This document shows positions 16,999 through 27,505 of a DNA stretch of 64,000 nucleotides, piece by piece. The notes below the pieces were generated by a model, which was not told the DNA's origin, did not search any database, and was given only the letters and a program-made list of their open reading frames with translations. Source of the DNA: Thaumasiovibrio occultus (GTDB lineage: Bacteria; Pseudomonadota; Gammaproteobacteria; Enterobacterales; Vibrionaceae); assembly GCA_019703815.1 (NCBI GenBank), contig AP023052.1, positions 2,294,001 to 2,358,000 on the forward strand. Direction: 5' to 3'. The translations under genes and the position numbers were made by a program. Each line of letters opens with the position of its first letter. Within the stretch, counting starts at the first letter, position 1.

Positions 16999-18132
16999 TC
17001 AATCGTAGCGCATGTCCGCTGGAGGCTCGAAGTCGCGACCTTTCACCGTTGGACGACGGCCGCGCCCTTTGCGGTGCTCTTTTAGCTGGAACACATACGC
17101 CAGCACTTGGGCAACCGCCGCGAACAGACCGTCAGGGATCTGCTGCTCAAGCTCAGTGGTATGATACAACGCACGCGCTAATGGCGGCGCTGGCACGATA
17201 TCAATCTTGTGCTCATTGGCCACTTCACGGATCTTCATCGCCATATGATCGACCCCTTTCGCCACCACCACGGGCGCGCCATCAAGTTTCGGATCGTAAC
17301 GCAGTGCAACCGAGAAGTGCTCCGGGTTGGTAATGATAACGTCAGCCGTCGGCACTTCTGCCATCATCCGGCGCTGCGCGGCCTCGCGCTGCAACATGCG
17401 GATCCGGCCTTTAACTTCGGGCTTACCTTCGGTTTCTTTATACTCGTCTTTGATTTCCTGCTTGGTCATCTTGAGCTGCTCGTTGTGCTGCCACATTTGG
17501 TACGGCACATCAATCGCCACCACCAGCAACAGCGAGCAGCAGATCACCAGAACGAAATTGAGTAACACATCGAGCGCATGAAACAGGTTTTGCGGAAAGA
17601 CTTCACGGTTGATTTCAAACAGATCCGGCAAGCTGCTTTTGATCATCCAAAACGCGACACCGCCGACCAATATCACTTTGAGGATCGATTTCACCAACTC
17701 CATTAAGCTTTGCATGCCAATCATGCGTTTTAAGCCACTTAACGGATTCAGTTTATTAAATTTGGGCGACGCTGCGCCCATCGACCAGCTGATCCCGCCA
17801 AGCCCAATCGAGCCAACGATACCGGCGAAAAACAGCACCAACAAAATGATCAACAGCGGCCAGATGATCAGACTCACCGCCGACACGCACAGGGTCAGCA
17901 AGGCATTGAAATCAAATATTTCTTCGCGAGTGAGGGTGAACATCCGCGCCATAAATTTGAGCAAGGCGCCAGCCAGCGTATCGCCAAAGGCCATCATGGC
18001 TAACGCCCCGACCACCAGCATGGTCACCGTGGCGAGCTCTTTTGAGCGGGCTATCTGCCCCTTATCACGCGCTTCCTGTTGTCGTTTGGGCGTGGGGGCT
18101 TCGGTACGTTCTTGGCCGTCTGAATCTGCCAT
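16999..18132 (-). CDS. flhB: Flagellar export switch protein FlhB
   Basis: FlhB is the export-gate membrane protein whose cytoplasmic domain cleaves itself and sets substrate specificity. The 377 residues have four membrane helices (about 35-50, 80-110, 145-165, 185-210) and a cytoplasmic domain. The cleavage motif is N269-P270-E271-H272 in place of the more common NPTH; Asn and Pro, the cleaved pair, are kept. It is the last gene of the fliK-flhB operon, 70 bases after fliR. A 437-base gap follows before flhA. Confidence 0.96.
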   Translation of the reverse strand: MADSDGQERTEAPTPKRQQEARDKGQIARSKELATVTMLVVGALAMMAFGDTLAGALLKFMARMFTLTREEIFDFNALLTLCVSAVSLIIWPLLIILLVLFFAGIVGSIGLGGISWSMGAASPKFNKLNPLSGLKRMIGMQSLMELVKSILKVILVGGVAFWMIKSSLPDLFEINREVFPQNLFHALDVLLNFVLVICCSLLLVVAIDVPYQMWQHNEQLKMTKQEIKDEYKETEGKPEVKGRIRMLQREAAQRRMMAEVPTADVIITNPEHFSVALRYDPKLDGAPVVVAKGVDHMAMKIREVANEHKIDIVPAPPLARALYHTTELEQQIPDGLFAAVAQVLAYVFQLKEHRKGRGRRPTVKGRDFEPPADMRYD

Positions 18133-18202
18133 CAGCCCTCCCCGTTACCGAACAAAAATGCGCGAATACCAGCGCCACCTGCCCCTGAAATAGAACACCC
18201 CA

Positions 18203-18985
18203 TCAGCAGTTTATCCTCGCCAATCCGCAGATCTGATCCACGCCAAGTTGCCATACCCCTTCGTATTTCGGCACTAACCCCAATACGATGTACCAGCTGA
18301 TCATCAAACCGAGCAGCAAGGCAAACGAGAAACCGAGGGCGAAGATATTAAGCTGCGGCGCGGCGCGGGTCATCACCCCGAACGCCAAGTTCACTGTCAG
18401 CAAGGCGATGATCCCCGCCACCGCCATCGACAAACCAGCCCGAAACATATGACCAAACCATTGGGAGATCTGATGATAATCAGCCGCATCTAACATCCCC
18501 TCGCCCACAGGCAAGGTATGAAAGCTCAGCGCCACAATTTGCAGCATTTCCAAATGACCATTAGTCGCCAAAAACAGCATCAGCGCCAAGAACATGAACA
18601 GCTGACCCAGCACTGGGGTATTTTGACCGTTGGACGGATCGACCATGGAGGCGAAACCCAAACTCGACTGCATACCGATAATTTGACCGAGCAAAACGAA
18701 GATTTGGGTAATAAATTGAGTGATAGCGCCCATCGCAATGCCGATCAGCACTTGCTGACCGGTCACGACAAAACCTTGCAGGGAAAAGAGTGCGATGGAT
18801 TGCGGCATTTCAGGAATGGTGCCGCTCATCGCCAGTGTCACGCCCATCGCCAAATAGAGTCGGATCCGAGGCGAGACAAACTGGGCGCCAAAAAAGGTCA
18901 TCGCCATCATCATCGAGGAGATGCGCGTAAACGGCCAAATTAAATTGGCAATGTACTGCAGCACTATCTCAGCCGGATATTCCAC
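18203..18985 (-). CDS. fliR: Flagellar export gate protein FliR
   Basis: FliR forms the core of the export gate with FliP and FliQ. The 260 residues are dominated by hydrophobic helices, with the conserved PQ-rich loop QSSLGFASMVDPSNGQNTPVLGQL. I chose the GTG at 18985 (MEYPAEIVLQ): AAGGAG lies 5 bases before it, and related FliR proteins begin MEYP. A GTG two codons earlier overlaps the ribosome site. Confidence 0.95.
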   Translation of the reverse strand: MEYPAEIVLQYIANLIWPFTRISSMMMAMTFFGAQFVSPRIRLYLAMGVTLAMSGTIPEMPQSIALFSLQGFVVTGQQVLIGIAMGAITQFITQIFVLLGQIIGMQSSLGFASMVDPSNGQNTPVLGQLFMFLALMLFLATNGHLEMLQIVALSFHTLPVGEGMLDAADYHQISQWFGHMFRAGLSMAVAGIIALLTVNLAFGVMTRAAPQLNIFALGFSFALLLGLMISWYIVLGLVPKYEGVWQLGVDQICGLARINC

Positions 18986-19045
18986 CCGCACTCCTTTTCA
19001 AATTCAGCTCAACCTGCGGTTACCGCAACGCGCAAAGCCATTACA

Positions 19046-19315
19046 TCAATACAACAGCATCGGAATACGCTCGACCAGTTGGTAGAAGTATTCCATCAGC
19101 ATTTGGGTCAGCCAGTGGCCGAAAAACATCATCGCGAGCAAGGTGACAATCAACCTTGGCAAGAAACTCAAGGTCTGCTCGTTAATCGAGGTCGCCGCTT
19201 GAAACACCGCCACCACCAAACCAATCAGCAAACCCGGCACGACGATCGCCGAGACCATCACCAAAACCAGCTCAAGGGCATCTTGGAATAATTCGACAAA
19301 CGCTTCTGGTGTCAT
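19046..19315 (-). CDS. fliQ: Flagellar export gate protein FliQ
   Basis: This 89-residue protein has two membrane hairpin helices and is full length for the family. It has the typical MTPE start and the GLLIGLVVAVFQAATSINEQTLSFLPR core. It packs around the FliP-FliR channel. It sits 8 bases after fliP and 60 bases before fliR. Confidence 0.96.
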   Translation of the reverse strand: MTPEAFVELFQDALELVLVMVSAIVVPGLLIGLVVAVFQAATSINEQTLSFLPRLIVTLLAMMFFGHWLTQMLMEYFYQLVERIPMLLY

Positions 19316-19323
19316 TGCGCCCC

Positions 19324-20187
19324 CTACATGGTGCCAAAACTGGCGGCCAAGGTGGACAGGATCAGGTTCCAGCCATCCACTAGCACAAACAGCATTAACT
19401 TAAACGGCAACGAGACAATCATCGGCGAGAGCATCATCATACCCATCGCCATCAGCACCGATGCCACCACCAAGTCGATCACCAAAAACGGCAAGAACAG
19501 CATAAAGCCGATTTGGAACGCGGTTTTCAGCTCTGAGGTGATAAATGCCGGGATCAACACCGTCATTGGCACCTCTTCTGGCGCACTGACGTCCACCCCC
19601 GCCATACCGACGAAGGTTTCCAGATCTTTCACTCGGGTTTGTTTCAGCATAAAGGCGCGCAGCGGCTCTTGGGCGACATCAAAGGCTTCACGGGCGGTGA
19701 TCTGCTCGTTCATATAAGGCTGTAGGGCTTGCTGATCAATCTCGCTGATCACCGGCGACATCACAAAGAAGGTCAGGAACATCGCGATACCGATGATCAC
19801 CTGATTGGACGGCGTTTGCTGCAAGCCCATCGCTTGGCGCAAAATCGACATCACCACCACGATGCGGGTAAAGGAGGTCATCAAAATGACGATCGCAGGC
19901 AAGAAGGTCAGCGCGGTCATCAGCGCCAAAATTTGCAGGCTGACCGAATAATCTTCACTGCCGTCAGGATTGACCGTCATGGTCATTGCGGGGATGCCGG
20001 GGCCGACCGATTGCATGTTCAGCTGACTGTCAGCGCTCGTGGCCTCCATCGCCGCCACCGTCACGGCGTCATCGACGGCTGCCGCAGGTGGGACCGACAA
20101 GGCAATATCTTCTTGGGCATACGCTGGCAGTGCCAACCACAACCAACAGGCCGTCATCATGACAGCGAGACGTTTAATCCATTCCAT
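19324..20187 (-). CDS. fliP: Flagellar export gate protein FliP
   Basis: FliP makes the pentameric core of the export channel. The 287 residues begin with a cleavable signal peptide (to about AYAQ, residues 1-25) and a poorly conserved periplasmic stretch. Conserved segments follow ([27 protein letters not shown] and a C-terminal [17 protein letters not shown]). The start overlaps the end of fliO by 14 bases, indicating coupled translation. Confidence 0.97.
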   Translation of the reverse strand: MEWIKRLAVMMTACWLWLALPAYAQEDIALSVPPAAAVDDAVTVAAMEATSADSQLNMQSVGPGIPAMTMTVNPDGSEDYSVSLQILALMTALTFLPAIVILMTSFTRIVVVMSILRQAMGLQQTPSNQVIIGIAMFLTFFVMSPVISEIDQQALQPYMNEQITAREAFDVAQEPLRAFMLKQTRVKDLETFVGMAGVDVSAPEEVPMTVLIPAFITSELKTAFQIGFMLFLPFLVIDLVVASVLMAMGMMMLSPMIVSLPFKLMLFVLVDGWNLILSTLAASFGTM

Positions 20188-20560
20188 CTTTTTTCATCAA
20201 CTTACTGAGTTGTTCGGCAAACTGAGGGGACGCTTCTTCCGGCAAAGGCTCGGCCAAGGTTTTGATCAAATTGACCTGTTGCGCGGTGACGCCGATCAGC
20301 AATTGTTCGTTACCCACTTCGACCACCACCAAACGCTCTTTCGCGCCCAGCGGCAGTTGCTTGACCACCCGCATTTGACTGCCGGCGCCACCAAGTTGGG
20401 ACAAGCGCAGCTTTTTGGTCAGCCATGCCAATAACACGATCAGACCTAGCACTAAGAAAAGAGAAGAAAAGGTGGTGACTAGGCTAAGCTCGGGGCCAGC
20501 GGCATAGAGATTGCCACTGACGAGCAGTGGCAACAGTAAAAGAGAGTGAAGCCCCTTCAT
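20174..20560 (-). CDS. fliO: Flagellar export assembly protein FliO
   Basis: FliO helps assemble the FliP ring and is not kept in the mature gate. The 128 residues have a signal-like N-terminus ([15 protein letters not shown]), one membrane helix (about 30-48) and a small FliO domain ([31 protein letters not shown]). The start codon overlaps the fliN stop (TAATG). Confidence 0.93.
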   Translation of the reverse strand: MKGLHSLLLLPLLVSGNLYAAGPELSLVTTFSSLFLVLGLIVLLAWLTKKLRLSQLGGAGSQMRVVKQLPLGAKERLVVVEVGNEQLLIGVTAQQVNLIKTLAEPLPEEASPQFAEQLSKLMKKDGMD

Positions 20561-20952
20561 TAGCGCAGCTTCTTGATGCGTTCAGTTTGGCTGATCACGT
20601 CGGTGAGACGAATACCAAACTTGTCGTTGACCACGACCACTTCACCGTGGGCAATCAAGGTGCCGTTAACCATCACATCCAATGATTCACCGGCGATACG
20701 GTCAAGCTCGACCACCGAGCCTTGGTTCAATTGCAGCAAGTTACGGATGCTGATCTGGGTGCGGCCCACTTCCATGGAAATGGTCACCGGAATATCGAGG
20801 ATAGTATCAAGTTTACGGCGCTCATCTTCACTGATCGGTTGCGCGTCATCCACCAACTCGTCTAGCGGCGCGGTGCGCACCGAGTCTACTTCTTGCGCGG
20901 CAAGGGCTGCAGCCCACTCGTCCGCCATTCTCTGATCGTCGTTTTGGTCCAT
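20560..20952 (-). CDS. fliN: Motor switch protein FliN
   Basis: FliN is part of the C-ring and binds CheY-P and the FliH-FliI complex. The acidic N-terminal 50 residues precede one surface-presentation-of-antigens domain (LDTILDIPVTISMEVGRTQISIRNLLQLNQGSVVELDRIAGE). The length of 130 is normal. It lies 11 bases after fliM. Confidence 0.97.
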   Translation of the reverse strand: MDQNDDQRMADEWAAALAAQEVDSVRTAPLDELVDDAQPISEDERRKLDTILDIPVTISMEVGRTQISIRNLLQLNQGSVVELDRIAGESLDVMVNGTLIAHGEVVVVNDKFGIRLTDVISQTERIKKLR

Positions 20953-20963
20953 CAGCTCACCTG

Positions 20964-22010
20964 TTAATCATCTTCACTTCGCTCAAGAAGCACATCCCCG
21001 AGCGTTTCTCGATCCAAAAACGCCAAGTCGGTTTTCACCATGTCTGGACGTCGCATTTTTTCGGTTATTTTCAGCGCGATATTGTCGCTAGCACGGCCCA
21101 TTTTGGCTTTGAAGGTCGGCAGATCTTCAATAAACACCGTCGCCGCGTCGGGCATATCAATCGGGATCACGTCCCCTTGTTGCAGCTCCATCAAATCGCG
21201 CAGGGTTAAACTCACATCCAATAAATTGGCGCGCAGGTTCACCGGCACATCCATGATCTCGTCGCGCAGCGCTTTGCTCCAGCGCACGTCGGTTTCCATC
21301 TTGTCACTTTGGATACCGGCATCGAGCAATTCACGAATTGGCTCAACCATGGAGTACGGCATCACCACGTGGAAGTCACCGCCACCGCCATCAAGCTCAA
21401 TATGGAATGAGCTCACCACGATCACCTCCGTCGGTGACACAATGTTGGCCATGGTCGGGTTCACTTCGGAATCGAGATACTCGAACTCCACCCCCATCAC
21501 TGGCGACCAGGCTTCGCGGTAATCTTCAAACACCAGCTTGAGCAGCATTTGAATGATCCGGCGCTCGGTTGGGGTAAATTCACGGCCTTCGATTTTGGCG
21601 TGAAAGCGGCCATCACCACCGAAGAAGTTTTCCACTAAGATAAACACCAAGCGGGCTTCCATGGTGATGAGCGCCGTCCCCTTTAACGGGCGAAAACGTA
21701 CCATGTTCAAGCTGGTCGGGACGTACAAGGTGTTTTGGTATTCGCCAAACTTCACCATCTGCACGCCATTGATGGAGACTTCTGCGGTTTTTCGCAGCAT
21801 GTTGAACAGGCTGATCCGCATATGACGGGCGAAACGTTCGTTGATCAACTCCAGCGTCGGCATCCGGCCACGGACAATCCGATCTTGCGAAGAGAAGTCA
21901 AACGTAACCGCGCCGCCTACATTATCCAGGCCACCGTCATCGTCATCATCGACGTCATCGACACCATGTAAAAGCGCATCAATTTCGTCTTGGGAGAGAA
22001 GATCACTCAC
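20964..22010 (-). CDS. fliM: Motor switch protein FliM
   Basis: FliM is the C-ring protein that takes the CheY-P signal. The N-terminal peptide LLSQDEIDALLHGV is the CheY-P binding site. The CheC-like middle domain and a C-terminal FliN-like domain (VPVNLRANLLDVSLTLRDLMELQQGDVIPI) follow. At 348 residues it is full length. It lies 9 bases after fliL. Confidence 0.97.
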   Translation of the reverse strand: MSDLLSQDEIDALLHGVDDVDDDDDGGLDNVGGAVTFDFSSQDRIVRGRMPTLELINERFARHMRISLFNMLRKTAEVSINGVQMVKFGEYQNTLYVPTSLNMVRFRPLKGTALITMEARLVFILVENFFGGDGRFHAKIEGREFTPTERRIIQMLLKLVFEDYREAWSPVMGVEFEYLDSEVNPTMANIVSPTEVIVVSSFHIELDGGGGDFHVVMPYSMVEPIRELLDAGIQSDKMETDVRWSKALRDEIMDVPVNLRANLLDVSLTLRDLMELQQGDVIPIDMPDAATVFIEDLPTFKAKMGRASDNIALKITEKMRRPDMVKTDLAFLDRETLGDVLLERSEDD

Positions 22011-22019
22011 GTTATGCCC

Positions 22020-22523
22020 TTATTGCATTACAAAACCAGTAAATAGAACTCGATCAACCACAGGCTTGCCAGAGACTTTTTCCATTGAACGTTGCACCGC
22101 TTCCGTTGATTGCGCGCGCAGCTCGACGCGGCCATTTGGCAAGCGCAGTTGCTCTACCGTGGCGGCAGAAAACGCGGTCAACAAGGTGGAGCGGATCAAT
22201 GGTGCATGGGTTTTGGCAATCGCTTCATTGCCTTCACCGCGCACCATCAACTGCACATTCACTTGTACTAAACGGTCACGGCTATCGCCCATAACGTTGA
22301 AAATAAACGGCTCTGGCAAGGTGACATACAAGGCAGGGCCTGACCTCGGTAGCGCAGCGTCTGCCGATGCCACCGGCTCTACCGGGGCCGGTTCATCACC
22401 GCTGAGCACAAAAAATGCCGCACCTGCACCGGCGGCTAGCAACACAATGCCAATCAAGCCAAATATCAGCAGGTTTTTCTTTCCACCTTTTGCTTGTTCT
22501 ACGTTATTTTCGGTGGCAGCCAT
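22020..22523 (-). CDS. fliL: Flagellar basal-body stator-associated protein FliL
   Basis: FliL surrounds stator units and supports torque under load. The 167 residues have a short cytoplasmic N-terminus with KGGKKN, one membrane helix (about 17-40) and a periplasmic FliL domain (LYVTLPEPFIFNVMGDSRDRLVQVNVQLMVRG). It follows fliK by 68 bases. Confidence 0.95.
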   Translation of the reverse strand: MAATENNVEQAKGGKKNLLIFGLIGIVLLAAGAGAAFFVLSGDEPAPVEPVASADAALPRSGPALYVTLPEPFIFNVMGDSRDRLVQVNVQLMVRGEGNEAIAKTHAPLIRSTLLTAFSAATVEQLRLPNGRVELRAQSTEAVQRSMEKVSGKPVVDRVLFTGFVMQ

Positions 22524-22591
22524 AGCATCTCCTTCCTTCTTGTGCTGTGGTTAATCAATTTCGGCCAAGTATAAACTACTCGACTTGGAAT

Positions 22592-24430
22592 TTACGCGTA
22601 ATAATCAACGCCGTCAGATTGTTTGCTGACAAAGAGATCAATTTGCCCCGGATCGGCTTCAGCCCACAGCTCATTGCCGCTTTGCGTGCCGCCATTATGC
22701 TGCTGAGACTGCCCACCCTGCGCACTATTCTGGGCATGACCTTGCGCGCCAAAACCGTGGTCTTGACGACCTGAACTGTCTTGCTGCACGTTACTTTGAC
22801 CTAGCTGCAAACCTTGCTGGTTAAACATTTCGCGCAGGCGCGGCATCGCTTGCTCTACGATTTCACGAGATTGTTGCGAGGTAACCGTAAACTGCACATT
22901 GGCTTGATCTTGATTGAGCGAGAGTTTGATCTGCATCCGGCCAAGCTCTGGCGGATCGAGACGGATATCGATTTGACGCAGATTTTTCGACAGCATCATC
23001 TGCACTTTTTCCGCTACCGCCGACTCGCCATCCGCGTTCAGCGCCATGGTTTGCGCTGTCGCTGCTGAAGCCGCGTCGGCTTTCAATCCTTGCGCGCCCA
23101 TTCCTTGTGCGTTAAGCCCTTGGGCATTTAGCGCTTGCTGTAAACCATTGGCGGAGGCACCTCGCACTGCGGCGGCCGCATCAGCGCTTGGCTCTGTCGT
23201 CAGTTGTCCGTCGCTGGTACGCCCTTTCAGCTGCGCGGCGATCATTGCCGCTTGTTGCTCGCTCAGTGCGGTATTGGGTGGTAATGCTGATGCAATTCCG
23301 GTTGAGGCTGATTGCAGCGTGGCCAGTTTCAATTCGACGTCTTTCGCGCCCTCCGGTGTGGCGCGCATCGCTTTTAGCACCTCATCTTGCTGAGCGGCGA
23401 TCTGCCCAAGCTCGCCACTGTGGCGCTCACTGCGTGATGGCCCCTGCGTTAGCTCTTGCGGATCCGTCAGCGAATTTGCCCACATCAACGATTCGTCGAC
23501 GCTTTTGCCATCGGCACGCACCACGGTGCGCTGTCCGTTATCGTCTAAACGCGCCACCAGCATTTGTGGGCTCGGCTCTACCGCAGATTGAACGCTTTCG
23601 CCGTCAACCGTCGGCAATGTCATACCTTGCAGGGAGTACAAGCTCTCGGCGGTTGCTGCGTCAAACTCGCCCGCCGCTTCGCCATCCAGTGAGGCTTCCA
23701 GCGCCAGTTTATCTAAGGGGAGGGTTACTGCGCCTTCTGCACTTAACCATGCGTCGTAGCTATCCAGCATGCCATTGCTCCCTGGCATAGCCGGAGCGGC
23801 CAGTCCGCCGTTAAAGGTATTCGCTTCTACTGACGATGGCGTCAACATTTCGGCACCGTCAATAAATGTGACAACATCACGTCCATTTATTGCATCGGTC
23901 GCCGTTGCTGTCTCAGGATCGGGTGGCAAGGTTTTGCCTGATTGCAGTTGGGCATCCGCCGCTTTCAGGCGCGCCAGCATCGCTTCACCGTCGTGGAGCG
24001 CTTTATCGTGCTCGGCTGTCTTAACAGCAGAAGGTGACTCAGCGACATCGCTAGCGAGCACATCTTGGGTGCCCTGCTCCGCGCTCTGGCGCAGCGCGGC
24101 TTTGTCTGCGCCATGCTTGGCAATGATCTGTGCGTCAGAATCTGCCGACGTAGCAAACCCAAGCTCAGCGTCCGTCAGCGCGGCTGCGTCAGTTATTACG
24201 GTGTCGGCAACGACGTGCTCTAGCCCTGCTTTGCCCCCTTTGCCAAGGGACGAGCTCGGCTTAGCGTCATCGTGGAAAAAGCGCGAGAAGAGATCGGAAA
24301 ACAGCCCTTTACCTTCAGCTTTCTGAGCTGAATCGTCATGCTCTGTGGTGTTGGCCACCGCCTCGCTTCCCTTCCCCGTTGCGGTAGGTAGCGTCGCTTT
24401 ATCGGTACTGAATAACTTGGATAGCTCCAT
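22592..24430 (-). CDS. fliK: Hook-length control protein FliK
   Basis: FliK is secreted during hook growth, measures hook length and switches FlhB. The 612-residue form has a long low-complexity Ala/Ser/Glu-rich N-terminal and middle region. The conserved C-terminal domain contains the core LRQIDIRLDPPELGRMQIKLSLNQDQANVQFTV. Near residues 440-470 is a small repeat (ALNAQGLNAQGMGAQGLKA). The ATG at 24430 has AGGA 8 bases upstream. It starts the fliK-flhB operon, with a sigma-54 promoter about 50 bases before it. Confidence 0.94.
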   Translation of the reverse strand: MELSKLFSTDKATLPTATGKGSEAVANTTEHDDSAQKAEGKGLFSDLFSRFFHDDAKPSSSLGKGGKAGLEHVVADTVITDAAALTDAELGFATSADSDAQIIAKHGADKAALRQSAEQGTQDVLASDVAESPSAVKTAEHDKALHDGEAMLARLKAADAQLQSGKTLPPDPETATATDAINGRDVVTFIDGAEMLTPSSVEANTFNGGLAAPAMPGSNGMLDSYDAWLSAEGAVTLPLDKLALEASLDGEAAGEFDAATAESLYSLQGMTLPTVDGESVQSAVEPSPQMLVARLDDNGQRTVVRADGKSVDESLMWANSLTDPQELTQGPSRSERHSGELGQIAAQQDEVLKAMRATPEGAKDVELKLATLQSASTGIASALPPNTALSEQQAAMIAAQLKGRTSDGQLTTEPSADAAAAVRGASANGLQQALNAQGLNAQGMGAQGLKADAASAATAQTMALNADGESAVAEKVQMMLSKNLRQIDIRLDPPELGRMQIKLSLNQDQANVQFTVTSQQSREIVEQAMPRLREMFNQQGLQLGQSNVQQDSSGRQDHGFGAQGHAQNSAQGGQSQQHNGGTQSGNELWAEADPGQIDLFVSKQSDGVDYYA

Positions 24431-24479
24431 CACTCATTTCCTGCTGCTAAGCCAATTTTTGGTCAATTAGATTTTGTAA

Positions 24480-24495
24480 TGCAAAAATCACACCA
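24480..24495 (-). promoter_or_regulatory. Sigma-54 promoter candidate for fliK operon
   Basis: The minus strand reads TGGTGTGATTTTTGCA: TGG at -24, TTGCA at -12 and exact GG-N10-GC spacing. The predicted start is near 24469, about 40 bases before fliK. The gap from 24434 to 24685 between fliJ and fliK otherwise holds no gene that I can support. Confidence 0.75.
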
Positions 24496-24685
24496 AACTA
24501 TATTGGGCAGAGGAAAGAATCTGATTGAGCATGATGTCGACGCCTCATCACTGACTGAAAGGTGCAAAGAAAAAGACGTGCGAGAGGAAGCGTGGACACG
24601 GCGAGGGGCTAACGATCTCGGGACAACAAAAATACCGATTTGCTCTCGCTTGTTCTTAGTTCGCGTTTGCCTAGCTTGCGGTTGG

Positions 24686-25141
24686 TTATCTGGCGTTCTG
24701 GGCAGACAAACGGCGGGCGTACAACAGGCTGCTAAACTCATCCATCTGCTTTTGTTCGCGTTTAGCTTGGGCTTTATCGCGCTCCGATTGGCGTTTATCC
24801 AACATCCATTCAATGGAGCGGCGACGTTTACGCGCTTCAATAAAGGCCGCTTGGCAATCATGTTGCTGTTGCTCAAAGTGCTCGCCAGCGAGCTTTTGCT
24901 TGGACAAGGTTTCATCCAACTGATTGATAAACCGATGCAAGTGACCGTATTCACTGGCGGTTAACCCCGCTTGGCCACGCTCGGTCATCTGGCGAAAATA
25001 ATCCAGGCGATACTGCTCGATTTGCGCCAGTTGCTGGTGATAGTTCTCCAACTCTTGTCGTGCTTGCTCTACCGCCAATAAAGCGTTGTGTTCATCTTGC
25101 TCAGCGCGCTCCAGTAGCAGCGCCATTGCGTTATCAGCCAT
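24686..25141 (-). CDS. fliJ: Flagellar export chaperone/ATPase stalk protein FliJ
   Basis: FliJ is the coiled-coil stalk of the FliI ATPase ring. The 151 residues are almost entirely helical and charged (LLERAEQDEHNALLAVEQAR and KQKLAGEHFEQQQHDCQAA), as in the family. The start lies three bases after fliI. It closes the fliEFGHIJ operon; a 250-base spacer with the fliK promoter follows. Confidence 0.94.
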   Translation of the reverse strand: MADNAMALLLERAEQDEHNALLAVEQARQELENYHQQLAQIEQYRLDYFRQMTERGQAGLTASEYGHLHRFINQLDETLSKQKLAGEHFEQQQHDCQAAFIEARKRRRSIEWMLDKRQSERDKAQAKREQKQMDEFSSLLYARRLSAQNAR

Positions 25142-25144
25142 GGA

Positions 25145-26464
25145 TTACCCTTGCAGTGTCGAGCGCAACATATTGACGCACATTTGGAAGTTGACCACGT
25201 CTTTCATCCCTTGTTGCAGGTATTGATCGAGACGCGGTTTGAAAGCGAAGGCTTGGTCGATCGCCGGATCTGTACCCGGCTTGTACGCACCAATCGACAC
25301 TAGATCTTGGTTTTTACGGCAAATCGACAAGATCTGGCGCGACGCTTTCGCCATTAACATATGCTCGTCATCGACAATCGCTGGCATAACACGACTGACC
25401 GAGCGTTCGACATCAATCGCCGGATAATGCCCCGCGTCCGCCATTTCACGCGATAGCACAATGTGACCATCCAAAATCGCGCGCGACGCATCGGCGATCG
25501 GATCTTGTAAGTCATCCCCTTCGGTCAACACGGTGAAAAAAGCGGTGATCGAGCCTTGATTTTCACTGCCGTTACCGGCGCGCTCAACCAGTGCCGGCAA
25601 GCGGGCAAACACCGACGGCGGATAACCTTTGGTGGCGGGCGGCTCACCGACCGACAGTGCGATTTCCCGCTGCGCTTGGGCAAAACGGGTTAAGGAGTCC
25701 ATCAGCAATAAGACATCCAAGCCTTGATCGCGAAAGTACTCAGCAATGGTCAAGGTGGTTTGGCAGCCTTTTAAACGCATCAGCGGCGAGGCATCCGCGG
25801 GCGCCGCCACCACCACCGAGCGGGCGCGACCTTCTTCGCCCAAAATCTCATCGATAAATTCTTTCACTTCGCGGCCACGCTCACCGATCAGCCCCACCAC
25901 CACCACTTGTGCGGTGGTACCACGGGTCATCATCCCCAAGGTGACCGATTTACCCACACCAGAACCCGCAAACAAACCGATACGCTGGCCTTTGCCCACC
26001 GTCAACATGCCGTTCACCGCTTTGATGCCGACATCAAGCGGCTCTTTGATCGGTTTGCGCGACAATGGGTTAATGGAGCGGCCGTTAAAACTGGCTTGCT
26101 CGGCGGTAAAAATGGGCCCTAAACCATCGAGCGGTTTACCGACGCCATCAATTACGCGGCCGAGTAACTCTGGCCCCACTGGCAAGCCGTGCTCTTCGTT
26201 GATTGGGGTGACTTTCGCCCCGGGCATCACCCCAGACAGATTATCGCTGGGCATCAAATAGAGGGTATCGTTGGCAAAGCCCACCACTTCCGCTTCCATC
26301 TCACCGTGTTGGGTTTCTACTCGGCACAAACTGCCGACCGGCGCGCTACAGCCGACGGCTTCAAGCGTCAGGCCGACCACTCGCACCAAACGACCCGACG
26401 CCACCGGGCGTTTAGTGAGCCCTTGAGTTTGGTATTGGCTCAGGCGCGAAAGCAAACTACTCAC
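25145..26464 (-). CDS. fliI: Flagellar export ATPase FliI
   Basis: FliI is the F1-beta-like ATPase of the export apparatus. The 439 residues have the P-loop [11 protein letters not shown] at 163-173, the catalytic glutamate in [10 protein letters not shown], and Walker B in [17 protein letters not shown]. The start overlaps the fliH stop by 4 bases (ATGA). Confidence 0.97.
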   Translation of the reverse strand: MSSLLSRLSQYQTQGLTKRPVASGRLVRVVGLTLEAVGCSAPVGSLCRVETQHGEMEAEVVGFANDTLYLMPSDNLSGVMPGAKVTPINEEHGLPVGPELLGRVIDGVGKPLDGLGPIFTAEQASFNGRSINPLSRKPIKEPLDVGIKAVNGMLTVGKGQRIGLFAGSGVGKSVTLGMMTRGTTAQVVVVGLIGERGREVKEFIDEILGEEGRARSVVVAAPADASPLMRLKGCQTTLTIAEYFRDQGLDVLLLMDSLTRFAQAQREIALSVGEPPATKGYPPSVFARLPALVERAGNGSENQGSITAFFTVLTEGDDLQDPIADASRAILDGHIVLSREMADAGHYPAIDVERSVSRVMPAIVDDEHMLMAKASRQILSICRKNQDLVSIGAYKPGTDPAIDQAFAFKPRLDQYLQQGMKDVVNFQMCVNMLRSTLQG

Positions 26465-27486
26465 GCGGGATGAGTCTCGTGGTGGGTGTCCAGCGCTGCG
26501 GTATCTAGCGACGCCGGATCTGGGCTAGCGGGCTCTTGCACCATCGCAGTTGAGTTTTCTACTGCTTGGTGAGAGTTTGGCAGCGGGCTTGGCGCGTCTG
26601 CACTCGGCACCGCATTCTGCTCTGCGATGAGTTCAACCGCTGGTTCGGCGGCTGATTGCGCTGCTGATGATGCGGCAATCATCGCATCGTCTATCTCGTC
26701 GATATTGTTGCGGCCAATAAAGCCGTGCAGCAAGTCGTGGATCCGTTGTTTCATCAAAAAGCTGACCGATGAATCGCCCGCCTCAACAATCACATCACCG
26801 CGCTCAAGCGATGGCTCAGCGAGCAGCACCCACTGGCGATCGGCCAAGTGCGCAGCGCCATAGGCATTTTCAACAATCGCTAAATCGTCAGGGTGCAGTT
26901 GTAAACGGGTTCTCACCTCATGCTGTGGCAAGGCTGCCACCGCTTCACGCACAGTGTGTAAAATGATCTGCGGGTTGGTGGCAAGTTCGACCTGAAACAG
27001 CTCACGAGCCAACATCACCACCATGTTGGCGAGGGTTTGCTCCACCTGCTGATCCACATCAGCCAGTGGCGTTGCAAGGCGTTCCACCAGCGCGAGTAAC
27101 TGATCGACTTGGGCTTGAATATCGCTTTGCGCATCCGCCAGCCCCTGTTCACGCCCTTCGGCTTGGCCTTCTTCACGCCCTTGCGCGCGGCCTTGCTCTA
27201 AGCCCTGTTCAAGCCCCACCGGAAAGCCTTCTTGCTTGCCTTGCTCCAGCCCTTCTTCATAGGCGGATTGGCGGATCGCTTCCAGATCGGCGGCGGTTAA
27301 CGGTTGCGGCTCTTCATGTTCATCGGTGAGATCTTGCGATGGCTCCGCCCACGTCGGATCGTAGTTCATCGCGGTTTCCCGCGGCTGTGGATTCTGCTCG
27401 CTGTAATCGGGCAGATCCCACGATACCAATTGGGGGGATTCTTCTCTGTTTACGCGGATATAGCCACGGCGACGATCAATTGACAT
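26461..27486 (-). CDS. fliH: Flagellar export ATPase regulator FliH
   Basis: FliH binds FliI and tethers it to FliN. The 341 residues are longer than usual because of an acidic Ala/Pro-rich C-terminal tail (about 270-341). The centre has the family's small-residue heptad-like repeats ([33 protein letters not shown], about residues 78-118). The C-terminal domain includes [20 protein letters not shown]. It starts 20 bases after fliG. Confidence 0.94.
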   Translation of the reverse strand: MSIDRRRGYIRVNREESPQLVSWDLPDYSEQNPQPRETAMNYDPTWAEPSQDLTDEHEEPQPLTAADLEAIRQSAYEEGLEQGKQEGFPVGLEQGLEQGRAQGREEGQAEGREQGLADAQSDIQAQVDQLLALVERLATPLADVDQQVEQTLANMVVMLARELFQVELATNPQIILHTVREAVAALPQHEVRTRLQLHPDDLAIVENAYGAAHLADRQWVLLAEPSLERGDVIVEAGDSSVSFLMKQRIHDLLHGFIGRNNIDEIDDAMIAASSAAQSAAEPAVELIAEQNAVPSADAPSPLPNSHQAVENSTAMVQEPASPDPASLDTAALDTHHETHPA

Positions 27487-27505
27487 CTATCCTCCCACAC
27501 TCACC

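Noticed and set aside
21841-22554. 237-codon frame on the plus strand across fliL and fliM
   Set aside because: Antisense shadow of two well-supported genes with no ribosome site.
24463-24954. Long frames on both strands around the fliJ-fliK gap
   Set aside because: They mostly overlap fliJ in other frames and contain the fliK promoter; none has a ribosome site or known similarity.
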